Shown: one piece after another, positions 52,288 through 63,203 of the stretch
Layout: every line of letters starts with the position of its first letter
Numbering within the stretch: position 1 is the stretch's first letter
NCBI GenBank assembly: GCA_002384855.1
Contig: DGBP01000069.1
Location: forward strand, 1-64,000
Length of the DNA: 64,000 nt
Source: Nocardioidaceae bacterium UBA4001
Lineage (GTDB): Bacteria > Actinomycetota > Actinomycetes > Propionibacteriales > Nocardioidaceae
Reading direction: 5' to 3'
Made by a program: the position numbers and the translations under genes
Notes under the pieces: generated by a model
What the model was told of the DNA's origin: nothing
The model's database searches: none
What the model saw: the letters and a program-made list of their open reading frames with translations, nothing else

Positions 52288-53526
52288 GTGACCCCGCCGC
52301 CCGCCGTACACCTGCCTGCGCCGCCGCCCGTGTCCTCGTTGAGCAGGGCCCAGGCCCGACGCGTGGCCCTGGCCGCCCAGGGGTTCCGCGACCCACGGCA
52401 CACCGTGCCGACCATGCGCACCTTCTCGCGGACGCTCGCCCGCACGGCCGTGCTGCAGATCGACTCGGTCAACGTGCTCCAGCGCGCGCACTACATGCCG
52501 TTGTTCTCCCGGATGGGCCCGTACGACGTCGGGCTGCTCCACCGGGCGGCCGAGCGCAGACCGCGTCGCATCGTGGAGTACTGGGCGCACGTGGCCGCCT
52601 TCATGCCCGTGGAGCTGTGGCCGCACATGCGTCACCGGATGGAGCACTACAAGCGCGAGGGCCACGAGTGGATGGGTCTGCCGGAGCGACGGGTGCTCGT
52701 CGACTCGCTGCTCGCGGAGATCGCCGAGCGCGGTCCCTCCACGTCGCGCGGGCTCGACGAGGGGCTGCCTGCGACCAAGGTGCACTGGGGATGGAACTGG
52801 TCGGAGACCAAGCGGGCCCTGGAGTACCTCTTCCTCGCCGGCGACCTCGCGGTGGCCGGGCGCACCTCGCAGTTCGAGCGCCTCTACGACCTGCCCGAGC
52901 GGGTGGTCCCGCGCGAGCACCTCGAGGCGCCCACCCCGACCCGGCACGAGGCGGGCGTGGAGCTCGTGCGCAGGGCGGCCGCGGCGCACGGGGTGGCCAC
53001 CGTCGCGTCGTTGCGCGACTACTTCCGCATGCGCGACGACCTCGTGCGTCCGGCGGTGGCCGAGCTCGTCGAGTCGGGCGAGCTGCTGTCGGTGGAGGTC
53101 GAGGGGTGGACCGCGCCGGCGTACCTCCACCGGGATGCGAGGCTGCCGCGGAGGGTGGACGCGCGTGCCGTGCTCAGCCCCTTCGACCCCGTCGTGTGGG
53201 AGCGTCCCCGCACCGAGGCGCTGTTCGACTTCCACTACCGCATCGAGATCTACGTTCCCGAGGCGAAGCGGAGGCACGGCTACTACGTGCTGCCCTTCCT
53301 GCTCGGTGACCGCCTCGTCGCGCGCGTGGACCTGAAGGCAGACCGGGGCGCCGGGGTGCTGCGGGTGCTGGCCGCCTACGCCGAGCCCCACGCACCCGCC
53401 GAGACCGCAGCCGAGCTGGGCGAGGAGCTGCGGGTGCTCGCGGGGTGGCTGGACCTTCCCGACGTCACGGTGGCTCCGCGAGGAGACCTCGCGGAGCCAC
53501 TGTCGGCGGTGCTGGGCGAGGGGTAG
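52288..53526 (+). CDS. AlkX/YcaQ-type DNA glycosylase (winged-helix HTH_42)
   Basis: 412 residues. YcaQ/AlkX enzymes unhook DNA interstrand cross-links and remove bulky N7-alkylguanine. The catalytic Q-hydrophobic-D motif is present as Q57-I58-D59 (LQIDSVNVLQRAHY). Other family blocks: EYWAHVAAFMPVELWPHMRHRM, GWNWSETKRALEYLFLAG, LSPFDPVVWERPRTEALFDFHY. GTG 52288 lies 4 bp after the response regulator. Its last codons contain a perfect 14-bp hairpin (53470-53500) that probably ends the convergent sugar-transporter transcript as well. Confidence 0.88.
   Translation: MTPPPAVHLPAPPPVSSLSRAQARRVALAAQGFRDPRHTVPTMRTFSRTLARTAVLQIDSVNVLQRAHYMPLFSRMGPYDVGLLHRAAERRPRRIVEYWAHVAAFMPVELWPHMRHRMEHYKREGHEWMGLPERRVLVDSLLAEIAERGPSTSRGLDEGLPATKVHWGWNWSETKRALEYLFLAGDLAVAGRTSQFERLYDLPERVVPREHLEAPTPTRHEAGVELVRRAAAAHGVATVASLRDYFRMRDDLVRPAVAELVESGELLSVEVEGWTAPAYLHRDARLPRRVDARAVLSPFDPVVWERPRTEALFDFHYRIEIYVPEAKRRHGYYVLPFLLGDRLVARVDLKADRGAGVLRVLAAYAEPHAPAETAAELGEELRVLAGWLDLPDVTVAPRGDLAEPLSAVLGEG
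53470..53500. terminator. Hairpin inside the 3' end of the glycosylase gene
   Basis: GTGGCTCCGCGAGG (53470-53483) pairs perfectly over 14 bp with CCTCGCGGAGCCAC (53487-53500), loop AGA. It lies within coding sequence 27-57 bp before the glycosylase stop and about 30-60 bp past the stop of the leftward permease gene, so it is placed to end that transcript, and perhaps both. Confidence 0.65.
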
Positions 53527-53529
53527 CCC

Positions 53530-54372
53530 TCAGCCCTTCGTCGCCCCGGCGGCGAGGCCGCTGACGAGGTGACGCTGGGCGTACATGAAGATCAGCGCCG
53601 CGGGGATCAGCACCAGGATCGCCGAGGGGGTGAGGTACTCCCACCGCTGGTTGAACTGCGGCACGAACGTCTGCAGGCCGTAGCCGAGGGTGAACTTGTC
53701 CTTGGTCTGCAGGAACGCCGTCGCGTAGGCGATCTCGCTCCAGGCGGTGAGGAAGGTGTAGAACATCGTCACCGCCAGGCCCGGGCGGGCCAGAGGGAGG
53801 ATCACCCGGTAGAAGGTCTGGAACGGCCCGAGGCCGTCCAGGGCCGCTGCCTCGTCGAGCTCGCGGGGGATGGTGTCGAAGTAGCCCTTGAGCATCCAGG
53901 TGCAGAACGGCACCGCGACCGTGCAGTAGGCGATCACCAGGGACGTCAGGGTGTTGATCAGGCCGAGGTTGGCCATGATCGTGTAGATCGGCACGATCAG
54001 GATCGCCACCGGGAACATCTGGGTGATGAGGAAGGTCCACATCAGGGATCGGCGCCCGGGGAAGTTGAACCGGCTCAGCGCGTAGCCCGCGGAGGCGGCC
54101 ATGAAGACGCCGAACAGCATCGTGAAGGCGGCGGTGACGACCGAGTTCATGAACCAGACGGGGAACTCTGTCTCGGTCAGCACGGCGCGGTAGTTCTCCA
54201 GCGTCGGCTGGTCGATGAACTTGATCTCGCTGGACCGGATCCGGTTGGCCGGCTTGAACGACGAGGCGAGGATCCAAAGCACGGGGAACACCGCGATCGT
54301 GCTGGCCACGATGAGCGTGGCGTGCAGCAGGAAGGACGCACCCTTGCTGCGCCTCTGGTCGACGGCTGCCAT
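53530..54372 (-). CDS. Sugar ABC importer permease, MalG-like
   Basis: 280 residues, six transmembrane helices, with the EAA loop ELDEAAALDGLGPFQTFYRV followed by ILPLARPG. SAILVLIPAALIFMYAQRHLV near the C-terminus is typical of MalG. ATG 54372 is preferred because GGGAGAGG is 7 nt upstream; it shares one base with the stop of the MalF-like gene. Third gene of the operon (binding protein, MalF, MalG). There is no ATPase gene, so a shared MsiK-type ATPase is inferred. Substrate probably a maltose-type or other alpha-glucoside. Confidence 0.92.
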   Translation of the reverse strand: MAAVDQRRSKGASFLLHATLIVASTIAVFPVLWILASSFKPANRIRSSEIKFIDQPTLENYRAVLTETEFPVWFMNSVVTAAFTMLFGVFMAASAGYALSRFNFPGRRSLMWTFLITQMFPVAILIVPIYTIMANLGLINTLTSLVIAYCTVAVPFCTWMLKGYFDTIPRELDEAAALDGLGPFQTFYRVILPLARPGLAVTMFYTFLTAWSEIAYATAFLQTKDKFTLGYGLQTFVPQFNQRWEYLTPSAILVLIPAALIFMYAQRHLVSGLAAGATKG

Positions 54373-55373
54373 CACCACACCTCTCCCTGGCGGCTGAGCG
54401 CCTTGCGGTAAGCGACTGCGAAGACCACGAGCATCGACAGGATCAAGATGCCGTAGGCCGAGGCGAGGGCGTACTGCCTGATGCCCTCGAAGGCGTAGCG
54501 GAACGAGCCGGTCACCAGGATCTCCGTCTGGCCCGCGGGCTGGCCCTCGGTAACCAGGAAGATGATCGGGAACATGTTGAACGTCCAGATGGTGCCGAGG
54601 AGGATCACGGTCGCGCTCACGGGGCGCAGCCCGGGCAGGGTCACGTTGACGAAGCGCTGCCAGGCGGTCGCGCCGTCCATCTCCGCCGCCTCGTAGAGGT
54701 CGGCCGAGATCGACTGGAGCCCGCCGAGCAGGGCGACCATCATGAACGGCACCCCGATCCAGATGTTGGCCACGATCGCGGTGAACAGTGACGACCACCG
54801 TTCGGCGAACCACTGCACCGGCTCGAGCCCCACGCTCTTGAGGAGCACGTTGGCCAGTCCGTTGCGCTCGTTGAAGATGAACTTCCACGCGAAGGCGGCG
54901 ATGAACGCGGGCACCGCCCACGGGACGATCAGCAGCACGCGGTAGATGCTCCGCCCGCGGACGTGCCGGTTGAGCAGGACGGCGAGGCCGAGGCCGAGCG
55001 CGTAGTGGAAGAGCACGCAGGCCGCGGTCCAGACGAGGGTGTTGCCGAGCTGGAGCCAGAACTCGCCGCGCTCACCGGTGATGATGTCGACGTAGTTCTG
55101 CAGACCCACGAAACCGGCGGCATCGGGGTTGGGCTCGCACACCTCGTCACCACCCAGCGTCTTGGTGCAGATCTCCTCCCGCTGGTTCGACTCGTTGAGG
55201 TCGGTGAAGCTGAGGTAGATGCCCCGGGCGAGGGGGTACAGGACGAGCACGCCGAGCACGAGCACGACCGGAAGCACCATGGCCCAGGCGTACCAGTGCT
55301 TCTCGGCGGTGTCCTTGAGCCGGCTGCGCTTCGCGGGCGCCGGCGGGGGCGGGGTCCCGGTGTCGATCGACAT
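54372..55373 (-). CDS. Sugar ABC importer permease, MalF-like
   Basis: 333 residues. N-terminal cytoplasmic tail, first helix AWAMVLPVVLVLGVLVLYPLA, a periplasmic-side loop with cysteines (EICTKTLGGDEVCEPN), then five further helices. EAA loop LYEAAEMDGATAWQRFVNV with TLPGLRPV. ATG 55373 with GGAGGAAG 9 nt upstream. Separated from the binding-protein gene by 87 bp that contain a strong hairpin. Confidence 0.93.
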   Translation of the reverse strand: MSIDTGTPPPPAPAKRSRLKDTAEKHWYAWAMVLPVVLVLGVLVLYPLARGIYLSFTDLNESNQREEICTKTLGGDEVCEPNPDAAGFVGLQNYVDIITGERGEFWLQLGNTLVWTAACVLFHYALGLGLAVLLNRHVRGRSIYRVLLIVPWAVPAFIAAFAWKFIFNERNGLANVLLKSVGLEPVQWFAERWSSLFTAIVANIWIGVPFMMVALLGGLQSISADLYEAAEMDGATAWQRFVNVTLPGLRPVSATVILLGTIWTFNMFPIIFLVTEGQPAGQTEILVTGSFRYAFEGIRQYALASAYGILILSMLVVFAVAYRKALSRQGEVW

Positions 55374-55400
55374 GGTGGTGGCTTCCTCCGGACGTTGAAA

Positions 55401-55435
55401 CCGGGGACCGCACCCTGATCGGATGCGGCCCCCGG
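55401..55435 (-). terminator. Intercistronic hairpin between binding protein and permease genes
   Basis: CCGGGGACCGCA (55401-55412) pairs over 12 positions with TGCGGCCCCCGG (55424-55435), with one G-U pair in the minus-strand RNA. It lies between the binding-protein gene and the permease genes, where an attenuator or RNA-stabilising stem usually gives more binding protein than permease. Confidence 0.6.
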
Positions 55436-55460
55436 GACTATCTCACGGCTGAGGCGTGGG

Positions 55461-56765
55461 TCACTGCACGTTGTAGTCGGGCACGACCTCGGACTTGTAG
55501 GTCTTGGCGACCTTGTCGAGAGCCTTCTTCGGGTCCTGGCCCTGGACGAGGACCTCGACGGCCATCTCGTCGAGGGGACCGAAGAACTGACCACCCTCGG
55601 GGATCCAAGGACGGGCCACCGCGGCGTCGACGACGTCCTTGAAGGCCGAGACGACCTCGTTGTCCTGGACCGCGGCGACCTCGTAGGCCGACTGGCGGGT
55701 CGGGAGCAGCCCGAGCTCGCCGGCGAGGAAGGCCTGGGACTCGACGGAGTTCATGAAGTCGATGAACGCGATCGCGGCGTCCGCCTTGGCCTCGTCCATG
55801 CCCGACCACACCACGTAGTTGTGGCCACCGACCGGCGCACCGGCGGTCTCGGAGCCGCCCGGGACCGGGGCGATGCCGAGGTTCTCGACGCCGCCGAAGG
55901 ACTCGGCGTTGCGGATGTTGTTGACCTCCCAGGGACCGTTGATGATCATCGCGATGTCACCCTCGGTGAAGGAGGTCATCATCGCGGCGTAGGCGTCGGC
56001 AGCCGGGGGCTTGGGGGCCGCACCGCTCTTGACCAGGTCGGCGGCGGCCTGGATGCCGGCCACGTTGGCCTCGGAGCTGACGACGATCTCCTGGGCCTCG
56101 GTGTCGACGAGGTCACCGCCCTCGCCGTACATGAACGGCAGCAGGAAGTAGCCGCCCGGGTTGAGGAAGATCCCGTCTGCGCCGGTCTCGTCCTTGATGG
56201 TCTTGGCGACGTCGGCGACCTCGTCCCACGTGGTCGGCGCCTCGACGCCGGCCTGCTCGAAGATCTCCTTGTTGTAGAGCAGTGCGAGGGAGTCGGTGAC
56301 CTGCGGGACGCCGTAGGTCTTGCCGTCGAACACGTTCGAGGACAGCGGGGTCTCGAAGTAGTCGTCGGCGTCGTCCAGGGCGGCCGTGCCGTCGAGGGCG
56401 TAGAGGTAGCCCAGCGAGGCGAACTCCGGCACCCAGGCGACCTCGGCGCGCAGGATGTCCGGGGCGCCCTTGCCGCTCTCGGCGGCGGTCTTGAACTTGT
56501 TCTGGGCCTGGTCGAAGGGGACGTACTGCCGGGTCACGTCGACGTCGGGGTACTCCTCCTGGAATCTGTCGATGAGCTCCTGGAACGCGGGGCCCTCGTT
56601 CGTGTCGTCCGAGGTGTCCCACCAGGTGAGCGAGCCGGAGACCTCGTCGGGCGCGGGCGCGCTCTCGCCGTCGGACTCGTTGTTGGTGTCGCCGCCCGAT
56701 CCGCAGGCGGTGGCAAGCAGGCTGACGGCCGCCACCACGGCGCCGGCGCGTGCAATGCGTCGCAT
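55461..56765 (-). CDS. Sugar ABC importer solute-binding lipoprotein
   Basis: 434 residues. Signal peptide RAGAVVAAVSLLATAC with lipid Cys at about residue 21, then an SBP_bac_1 domain: GSLTWWDTSDDTNEGPAF, FAQ-like FKTAAESGKGAPDILRAEVA, GDIAMIINGPWEVNNI. The maltose/trehalose-type binding family is the closest fit. ATG 56765 with AAAGGAGA 6 nt upstream. First gene of the operon, divergent from a LacI gene across 125 bp with two operators. Confidence 0.92.
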   Translation of the reverse strand: MRRIARAGAVVAAVSLLATACGSGGDTNNESDGESAPAPDEVSGSLTWWDTSDDTNEGPAFQELIDRFQEEYPDVDVTRQYVPFDQAQNKFKTAAESGKGAPDILRAEVAWVPEFASLGYLYALDGTAALDDADDYFETPLSSNVFDGKTYGVPQVTDSLALLYNKEIFEQAGVEAPTTWDEVADVAKTIKDETGADGIFLNPGGYFLLPFMYGEGGDLVDTEAQEIVVSSEANVAGIQAAADLVKSGAAPKPPAADAYAAMMTSFTEGDIAMIINGPWEVNNIRNAESFGGVENLGIAPVPGGSETAGAPVGGHNYVVWSGMDEAKADAAIAFIDFMNSVESQAFLAGELGLLPTRQSAYEVAAVQDNEVVSAFKDVVDAAVARPWIPEGGQFFGPLDEMAVEVLVQGQDPKKALDKVAKTYKSEVVPDYNVQ

Positions 56766-56829
56766 CGATGTCTCCTTTGAATGCATACGTGATGGAACTG
56801 CCGAGAACGCTAACACCGGATCTGCAAGA

Positions 56830-56869
56830 AATGGAAATCTTTGCAAGCTCTTGCTGAAATCTTTCAGCA
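56830..56869. promoter_or_regulatory. Tandem LacI-type operators
   Basis: TGCTGAAATCTTTCAGCA (56852-56869) is an 18-bp palindrome with perfect 8-bp arms around TC. A second, less perfect site with the same AAATCTTT core lies at 56830-56847; the two centres are 22 bp apart, about two helix turns. They separate the divergent LacI and binding-protein genes. Confidence 0.72.
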
Positions 56870-56890
56870 TTCGTGACTAAAGTCCTGACC

Positions 56891-57937
56891 ATGAGACGAC
56901 CGAGGCTGCATGACGTGGCCGCCCAGGCGGGGGTGAGCGAGGCGACGGTCTCGCGGGTCCTGAACGGCAAGCCCGGCGTCGGGCCGGAGACCAAACAGCA
57001 GGTGCTCACCGCGCTCGACGTGCTGGGCTACGAGCGGCCCGCGGCGTTGCGGTCCACGAGCGCCGGGCTGATCGGCCTGGTCGTGCCCGAGCTGGTCAAC
57101 CCCATCTTCCCGACCTTCGCCCAGCTGATCGAGTCGGCACTCGCGGGCCACGGCTACACGCCGGTCCTGTGCACCCAGACCCCCGGTGGGGTGACCGAGG
57201 ACGAGTACGTCGAGATGCTGCTGGCGCGGGGGGTCTCGGGAATCATCTTCATCTCCGGACTCCACGCCGACTCCACGGCGGACCCGGGTCGCTACCACGC
57301 GATCGTCGACCGCGGGCTGCCGATCGTGCTCGTCAACGGCACCCGGCCCGACATCCCGGTCCCGTGCCTGTCCACCGACGACGAGGGGGCGGTGCGCACC
57401 GCGGTCAACCACCTCGCCGCCCTCGGCCACACCAGGTTCGGGCTGGCAGTGGGCCCCTCGCGGTTCATCCCGGTCGAGCGCAAGGTCGAGGCGTTCCGGG
57501 CGGCGATGGCCGCAGACCCGCGGTTCCGCGGCGTGGAGGAGTACAGCTTCTTCTCCGTCGAGGGAGGACATGCCGCGGCAACGCGGCTGCTCGAGCAGGG
57601 CGTCACCGCAGTCATCTGTGGGTCGGACATCATGGCGCTGGGCGTGATGCGTGCGGTGCGTGCCCGCGGGCTGGAGGTGCCACGCGACGTCTCGGTCGTG
57701 GGGTACGACGACTCGCCGCTGATGGCCTTCACCGACCCGCCGTTGACGACCGTCCGGCAGCCCGTCGCGGCGATCTCGCAGTCGGCTGTGGCGGCTCTCG
57801 TCGACGAGATCACCGGTCACGAGGCGCCCCGCGGGGAGCTGCTCTTCGACGCCGAGCTGGTCGTGCGCGCCTCGACAGGCGCCGTGCCCGCGGCCCGCGA
57901 GGGCGGGAGCGCCGGCACGCCCTCGCGGGCTCGCTAG
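56891..57937 (+). CDS. LacI-family transcriptional repressor
   Basis: 348 residues. HTH at about 4-50 (RLHDVAAQAGVSEATVSRVLNGKPGV) and a periplasmic-binding-protein-like sugar-sensing domain (LIGLVVPELVNPIFPTFAQ, GLAVGPSRFIPVERKVEAF, VVGYDDSPLMAFTDPPLTTVRQP). It should repress the divergent sugar importer, and itself, through the two palindromes at 56830-56869. TAAAGT (56878-56883) lies 7 nt before the ATG (leaderless type). Confidence 0.94.
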   Translation: MRRPRLHDVAAQAGVSEATVSRVLNGKPGVGPETKQQVLTALDVLGYERPAALRSTSAGLIGLVVPELVNPIFPTFAQLIESALAGHGYTPVLCTQTPGGVTEDEYVEMLLARGVSGIIFISGLHADSTADPGRYHAIVDRGLPIVLVNGTRPDIPVPCLSTDDEGAVRTAVNHLAALGHTRFGLAVGPSRFIPVERKVEAFRAAMAADPRFRGVEEYSFFSVEGGHAAATRLLEQGVTAVICGSDIMALGVMRAVRARGLEVPRDVSVVGYDDSPLMAFTDPPLTTVRQPVAAISQSAVAALVDEITGHEAPRGELLFDAELVVRASTGAVPAAREGGSAGTPSRAR

Positions 57938-57974
57938 CATGGGTGCGTGGCAGTCCTAGGCTGGGCTGCCGGCC

Positions 57975-57989
57975 GTCACCTCAGGTGAC
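57975..57989. promoter_or_regulatory. 15-bp palindrome in the secA leader
   Basis: GTCACCTCAGGTGAC: perfect 7-bp arms around one central base, 44 bp before the secA start. It could be an operator or a small RNA hairpin. GGCAG/CTGCC (about 57951-57970) flanks it. No regulator is suggested by the sequence. Confidence 0.35.
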
Positions 57990-58033
57990 CCCACCGCGAC
58001 AACGCCGAACACCGAAACCTGGAGCCGACTCTC

Positions 58034-60847
<2,814 letters not shown>

Positions 60848-60853
<6 letters not shown>

Positions 60854-60870
60854 CCGACCTGTCGTCAGCC
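60848..60870. terminator. Hairpin holding both stop codons, secA/Rv3235-like junction
   Basis: GGCTGAC (60848-60854) pairs with GTCAGCC (60864-60870), loop of 9 nt. The TGA of secA is in the left arm and the stop of the leftward gene in the right arm. Confidence 0.5.
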
Positions 60871-61461
60871 CAGCAGGAGGGCGGTGCACTGCCAACGGCC
60901 GCGCACCAGCTCCAGCCGGGCCGCGATCGCACGCGACCGCTGCCCGTGGCGCACGTGGACGCTGACCTCGGCCGAGACCGGGGTGGGGTGGAAGACGTGG
61001 ACGCTGAGCACCTGCGGTCGCACGGTCCGCAGCCGCCGCCCCGCGTCCTGGGTGCGGTGCAGGATCGCGAGCCGGCGCTCCAGCTCGAGATAGACGCGGT
61101 GGGAGGTCCACCGCACCAGCTGACCGAGCGGGCGGTCCCCGCCCAGGACCTCCACCACCGCCTGGGCGAAGCGACCGGCCCACACCCTGACCTCGTCACC
61201 GCCCGTCCCTGGCCGGCCGCTGGTGTCGCCCCCCGGCAGCAGGCGCAGCTCGGGGGCCGCGGGCCGGCTCCGGGTGGGCAGGGGCGCTGCAGGCGCGGCG
61301 AGCGCGAGGCTCCCGGACACGGCGGGCGCTGCGCCGGGCCGCGGTGGCGCCTCGACCTCCCGGCGGGGCGCTCCGAGCGGCGTCACCGTGGCCCACTGGG
61401 CCGGCGCCGCGGGAGGGCGGCGGGGCGTGGAGGTCGCCTGGTCGTCGAGGGGTTCGCTCAT
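60865..61461 (-). CDS. Rv3235-family protein
   Basis: 198 residues. Ala/Pro/Arg-rich low-complexity N-terminal half (1-95), then a conserved C-terminal domain: VRVWAGRFAQAVVEVLGGDRPLGQLVRWTSHRVYLELERR, with QVLSVHVFHPTPVSAEVSVHV and a closing RGRWQCTALLLG. These match the actinobacterial Rv3235 family of unknown function found next to secA. ATG 61461 with AAAGGA 7 nt upstream; it overlaps the LysM gene stop (ATGA). Confidence 0.8.
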   Translation of the reverse strand: MSEPLDDQATSTPRRPPAAPAQWATVTPLGAPRREVEAPPRPGAAPAVSGSLALAAPAAPLPTRSRPAAPELRLLPGGDTSGRPGTGGDEVRVWAGRFAQAVVEVLGGDRPLGQLVRWTSHRVYLELERRLAILHRTQDAGRRLRTVRPQVLSVHVFHPTPVSAEVSVHVRHGQRSRAIAARLELVRGRWQCTALLLG

Positions 61462-62165
61462 GGTGCGTCCTTTCTGGTGGGGGGCTCGTGGCCCGTCGAG
61501 GTCGGGACACGCAGGACCGCGCCCACCTCGAGGTGGTCGGGGTTCGGGCCGACCGCGGCGCGGTTGCGGCGGTAGAGCTCCCGCCAGGTGTCGTCCACCA
61601 CGTCGGGGCCCGCGCCCGGCGGCAGGAGCGTCTCGGCGATGGACCAGAGCGAGTCGCCCCGTGCCACCGCGATCGTCCGAGGGCGAGCGGCCGGACTGGG
61701 GGTGCCGGTGGCGCGGTCCGGCAGCGGTAGCCCCGCCAGCGCGCTCGCCGGGCCGAGACCCACCGCTGCCTGCCCACCGACGGGCTCGCCGTCCTGCGGC
61801 GAGGCGGCCGCAGGCGCGACCGTGGCGGCACCGCCGAGGGCCACTGCGACGCTGGTCAGGACCGCCTGCCGCACCAGCCCGGGGGTCGCTGCCCTCACCA
61901 GCCGGGAGGACAGCCCCGTGGCCGCCTCCAGGACGGTCGCAGCGACGACGAGCAAGAGCCAGAGGACACAGGTGGTGAGGACGACGACCGCCATGAGGGC
62001 GACGGTCAGCTCGAACGGCCACGCCTTCAGGGCCCGGCCGGCACCGACGTGCACGCGGAGGTCGCGCACGACGGGCCCTGCGAGGTAGGCCGAGCCGACG
62101 GCTGAGGCCCCCGGACCGGCGACCAGGCAGAACACCTGCAGTGCTGCGCGGACCTGCTTCCGCAT
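61458..62165 (-). CDS. LysM-domain membrane protein
   Basis: 235 residues. Hydrophobic helices at about 10-30 (ALQVFCLVAGPGASAVGSAYL), 50-80 (FELTVALMAVVVLTTCVLWLLLVVAATVL broken by one polar turn) and 95-115, then an extracellular Ala/Pro-rich linker and a C-terminal LysM-like domain (TIAVARGDSLWSIAETLL, WRELYRRNRAAVGPNPDHLEVGAVLRVP). It probably binds peptidoglycan. ATG 62165 has GGGGG 9 nt upstream; an in-frame ATG at 62204 is possible. Coupled to the Rv3235-like gene. Confidence 0.82.
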   Translation of the reverse strand: MRKQVRAALQVFCLVAGPGASAVGSAYLAGPVVRDLRVHVGAGRALKAWPFELTVALMAVVVLTTCVLWLLLVVAATVLEAATGLSSRLVRAATPGLVRQAVLTSVAVALGGAATVAPAAASPQDGEPVGGQAAVGLGPASALAGLPLPDRATGTPSPAARPRTIAVARGDSLWSIAETLLPPGAGPDVVDDTWRELYRRNRAAVGPNPDHLEVGAVLRVPTSTGHEPPTRKDAP

Positions 62166-62283
62166 GACATGACCCCCAACTCGTGCGTTTGCTTCTGTTT
62201 GCATGTTCTACGCTCGCTTTGAGGTGCTCGTCAACGTCTTGTCCACAGGCGTTGACAGGCGACCCTCGCGCGGCGAGGCTGCC

Positions 62284-62847
62284 GTGGTGGAACAGCCAGA
62301 CCCCCGTGACGACCGGCTGGAGTCCCTCTTCGAGGACCTCGAGCAGCAGGCCGCCGCCCTCGAGCTGGAGGAGCGGGACGCCGAGCTCGTCGACCGCGTC
62401 CAGGGGGAGTACGCCGGGGTCACCCTCGCGGACCGGATCCACGCGTCCGTGGGGCGCGCGGTCCGCCTGACCCTCCACGGCGGCGAGGTCCTGGAGGGGG
62501 TCCTGACACGGGCGGGAGCCGACTGGACGGAGGGGACTTCGGAAGGGTCGGCCGAACCGGTCGGATGGCTTGTCAGGTTCGACGGCGTGTGCGGCGCGGC
62601 GGGCCTCTCGCCGCGGGCGCTGCCGGAGGCAGTGAGGCCGGTGGTGGCCCGCCTCGGCTTCTCCTCGGCGCTACGGCGCTTCGCGGAGGCAGCGGGGGAG
62701 GTGCGGCTGCTGCCGGCGGGCGGTCCGGACCTGTCGGGGCGCGTGGTGCGGGTGGGTGCTGACTTCGTCGAGGTCGATCAGCGTTCGGCCGCCGGCCCCC
62801 TCGTGGTTCCCTTCAGCGCGCTGCGCGCGGTGCGCCAGGCGTGGTGA
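62284..62847 (+). CDS. Uncharacterised conserved protein (187 aa)
   Basis: No recognised family. Acidic helical N-terminus (RLESLFEDLEQQAAALELEERD), then a beta-rich part with two similar short segments, VRLTLHGGEVLEGVLTRAGADW and VRLLPAGGPDLSGRVVRVGADFVEV, that look like small Sm/SH3-like barrels, ending PLVVPFSALRAVRQAW. GTG 62284 with GCGAGG upstream; an ATG at 62203 is possible. Upstream DNA is A/T-rich and includes TTGTCCACA, which equals a DnaA box but occurs alone. Confidence 0.72.
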   Translation: MVEQPDPRDDRLESLFEDLEQQAAALELEERDAELVDRVQGEYAGVTLADRIHASVGRAVRLTLHGGEVLEGVLTRAGADWTEGTSEGSAEPVGWLVRFDGVCGAAGLSPRALPEAVRPVVARLGFSSALRRFAEAAGEVRLLPAGGPDLSGRVVRVGADFVEVDQRSAAGPLVVPFSALRAVRQAW

Positions 62848-62861
62848 CCGCCCGCGGTCAC
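62844..62861. terminator. Hairpin holding both stop codons, 187-aa gene/HTH junction
   Basis: GTGACCG (62844-62850) pairs perfectly with CGGTCAC (62855-62861) around CCCG. Both stop codons of the convergent pair lie in the arms. Confidence 0.5.
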
Positions 62862-63109
62862 AGACGGGCGTCGTCCTGGTCGGCCTCGGAGAAGGGGTGC
62901 TCCTTGACGAAGGACCGGGTCTCTTCGTACGACCGCTGGATGAACGACTCGAGCTCCGAGCGCTCGACCCGCCACTGGCCCCGGCCACCGATCTTGATCG
63001 CGGGCAGCTCACCCCGGCGGACCAGTGCGTAGACCTGGGCGGTCGAGGTGTTGAGGATCTCGGCGACGTCGGCGAGCTGGAGGAAGCGGGGGTTCGCGCC
63101 GGCGGCCAT
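62858..63109 (-). CDS. BldC/excisionase-like helix-turn-helix protein
   Basis: 83 residues. One MerR-type winged helix: FLQLADVAEILNTSTAQVYALVRRGELPAIKIGGRGQWRVERSEL is the classic HTH_17 layout (shown here by its landmarks LADVAEIL, QVYALVRRGELPA, WRVERSEL), with an acidic tail. Resembles BldC-type developmental regulators more than phage excisionases, since no integrase is near. CACAAT lies 6 nt upstream of the ATG. Divergent from the SAF-domain gene; it may control that gene. Confidence 0.85.
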   Translation of the reverse strand: MAAGANPRFLQLADVAEILNTSTAQVYALVRRGELPAIKIGGRGQWRVERSELESFIQRSYEETRSFVKEHPFSEADQDDARL

Positions 63110-63203
63110 GCCCCGATTGTGCCACCACTCACGGTGGTTCCCGTGAGGTCGGGGCCGTTTGCCTGTGGACAGAGCATGGCCGGATCGGACGAAACGGGCG
63201 AAG

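Noticed and set aside
62238..62246. TTGTCCACA as a DnaA box / origin
   Set aside because: A single consensus box (plus a weak one near 63170) without a cluster or dnaA/dnaN nearby is expected by chance.
62858..63109. Phage excisionase, hence an integrated element
   Set aside because: The HTH family also includes BldC-like regulators, and no integrase, attachment repeats or phage genes are present.
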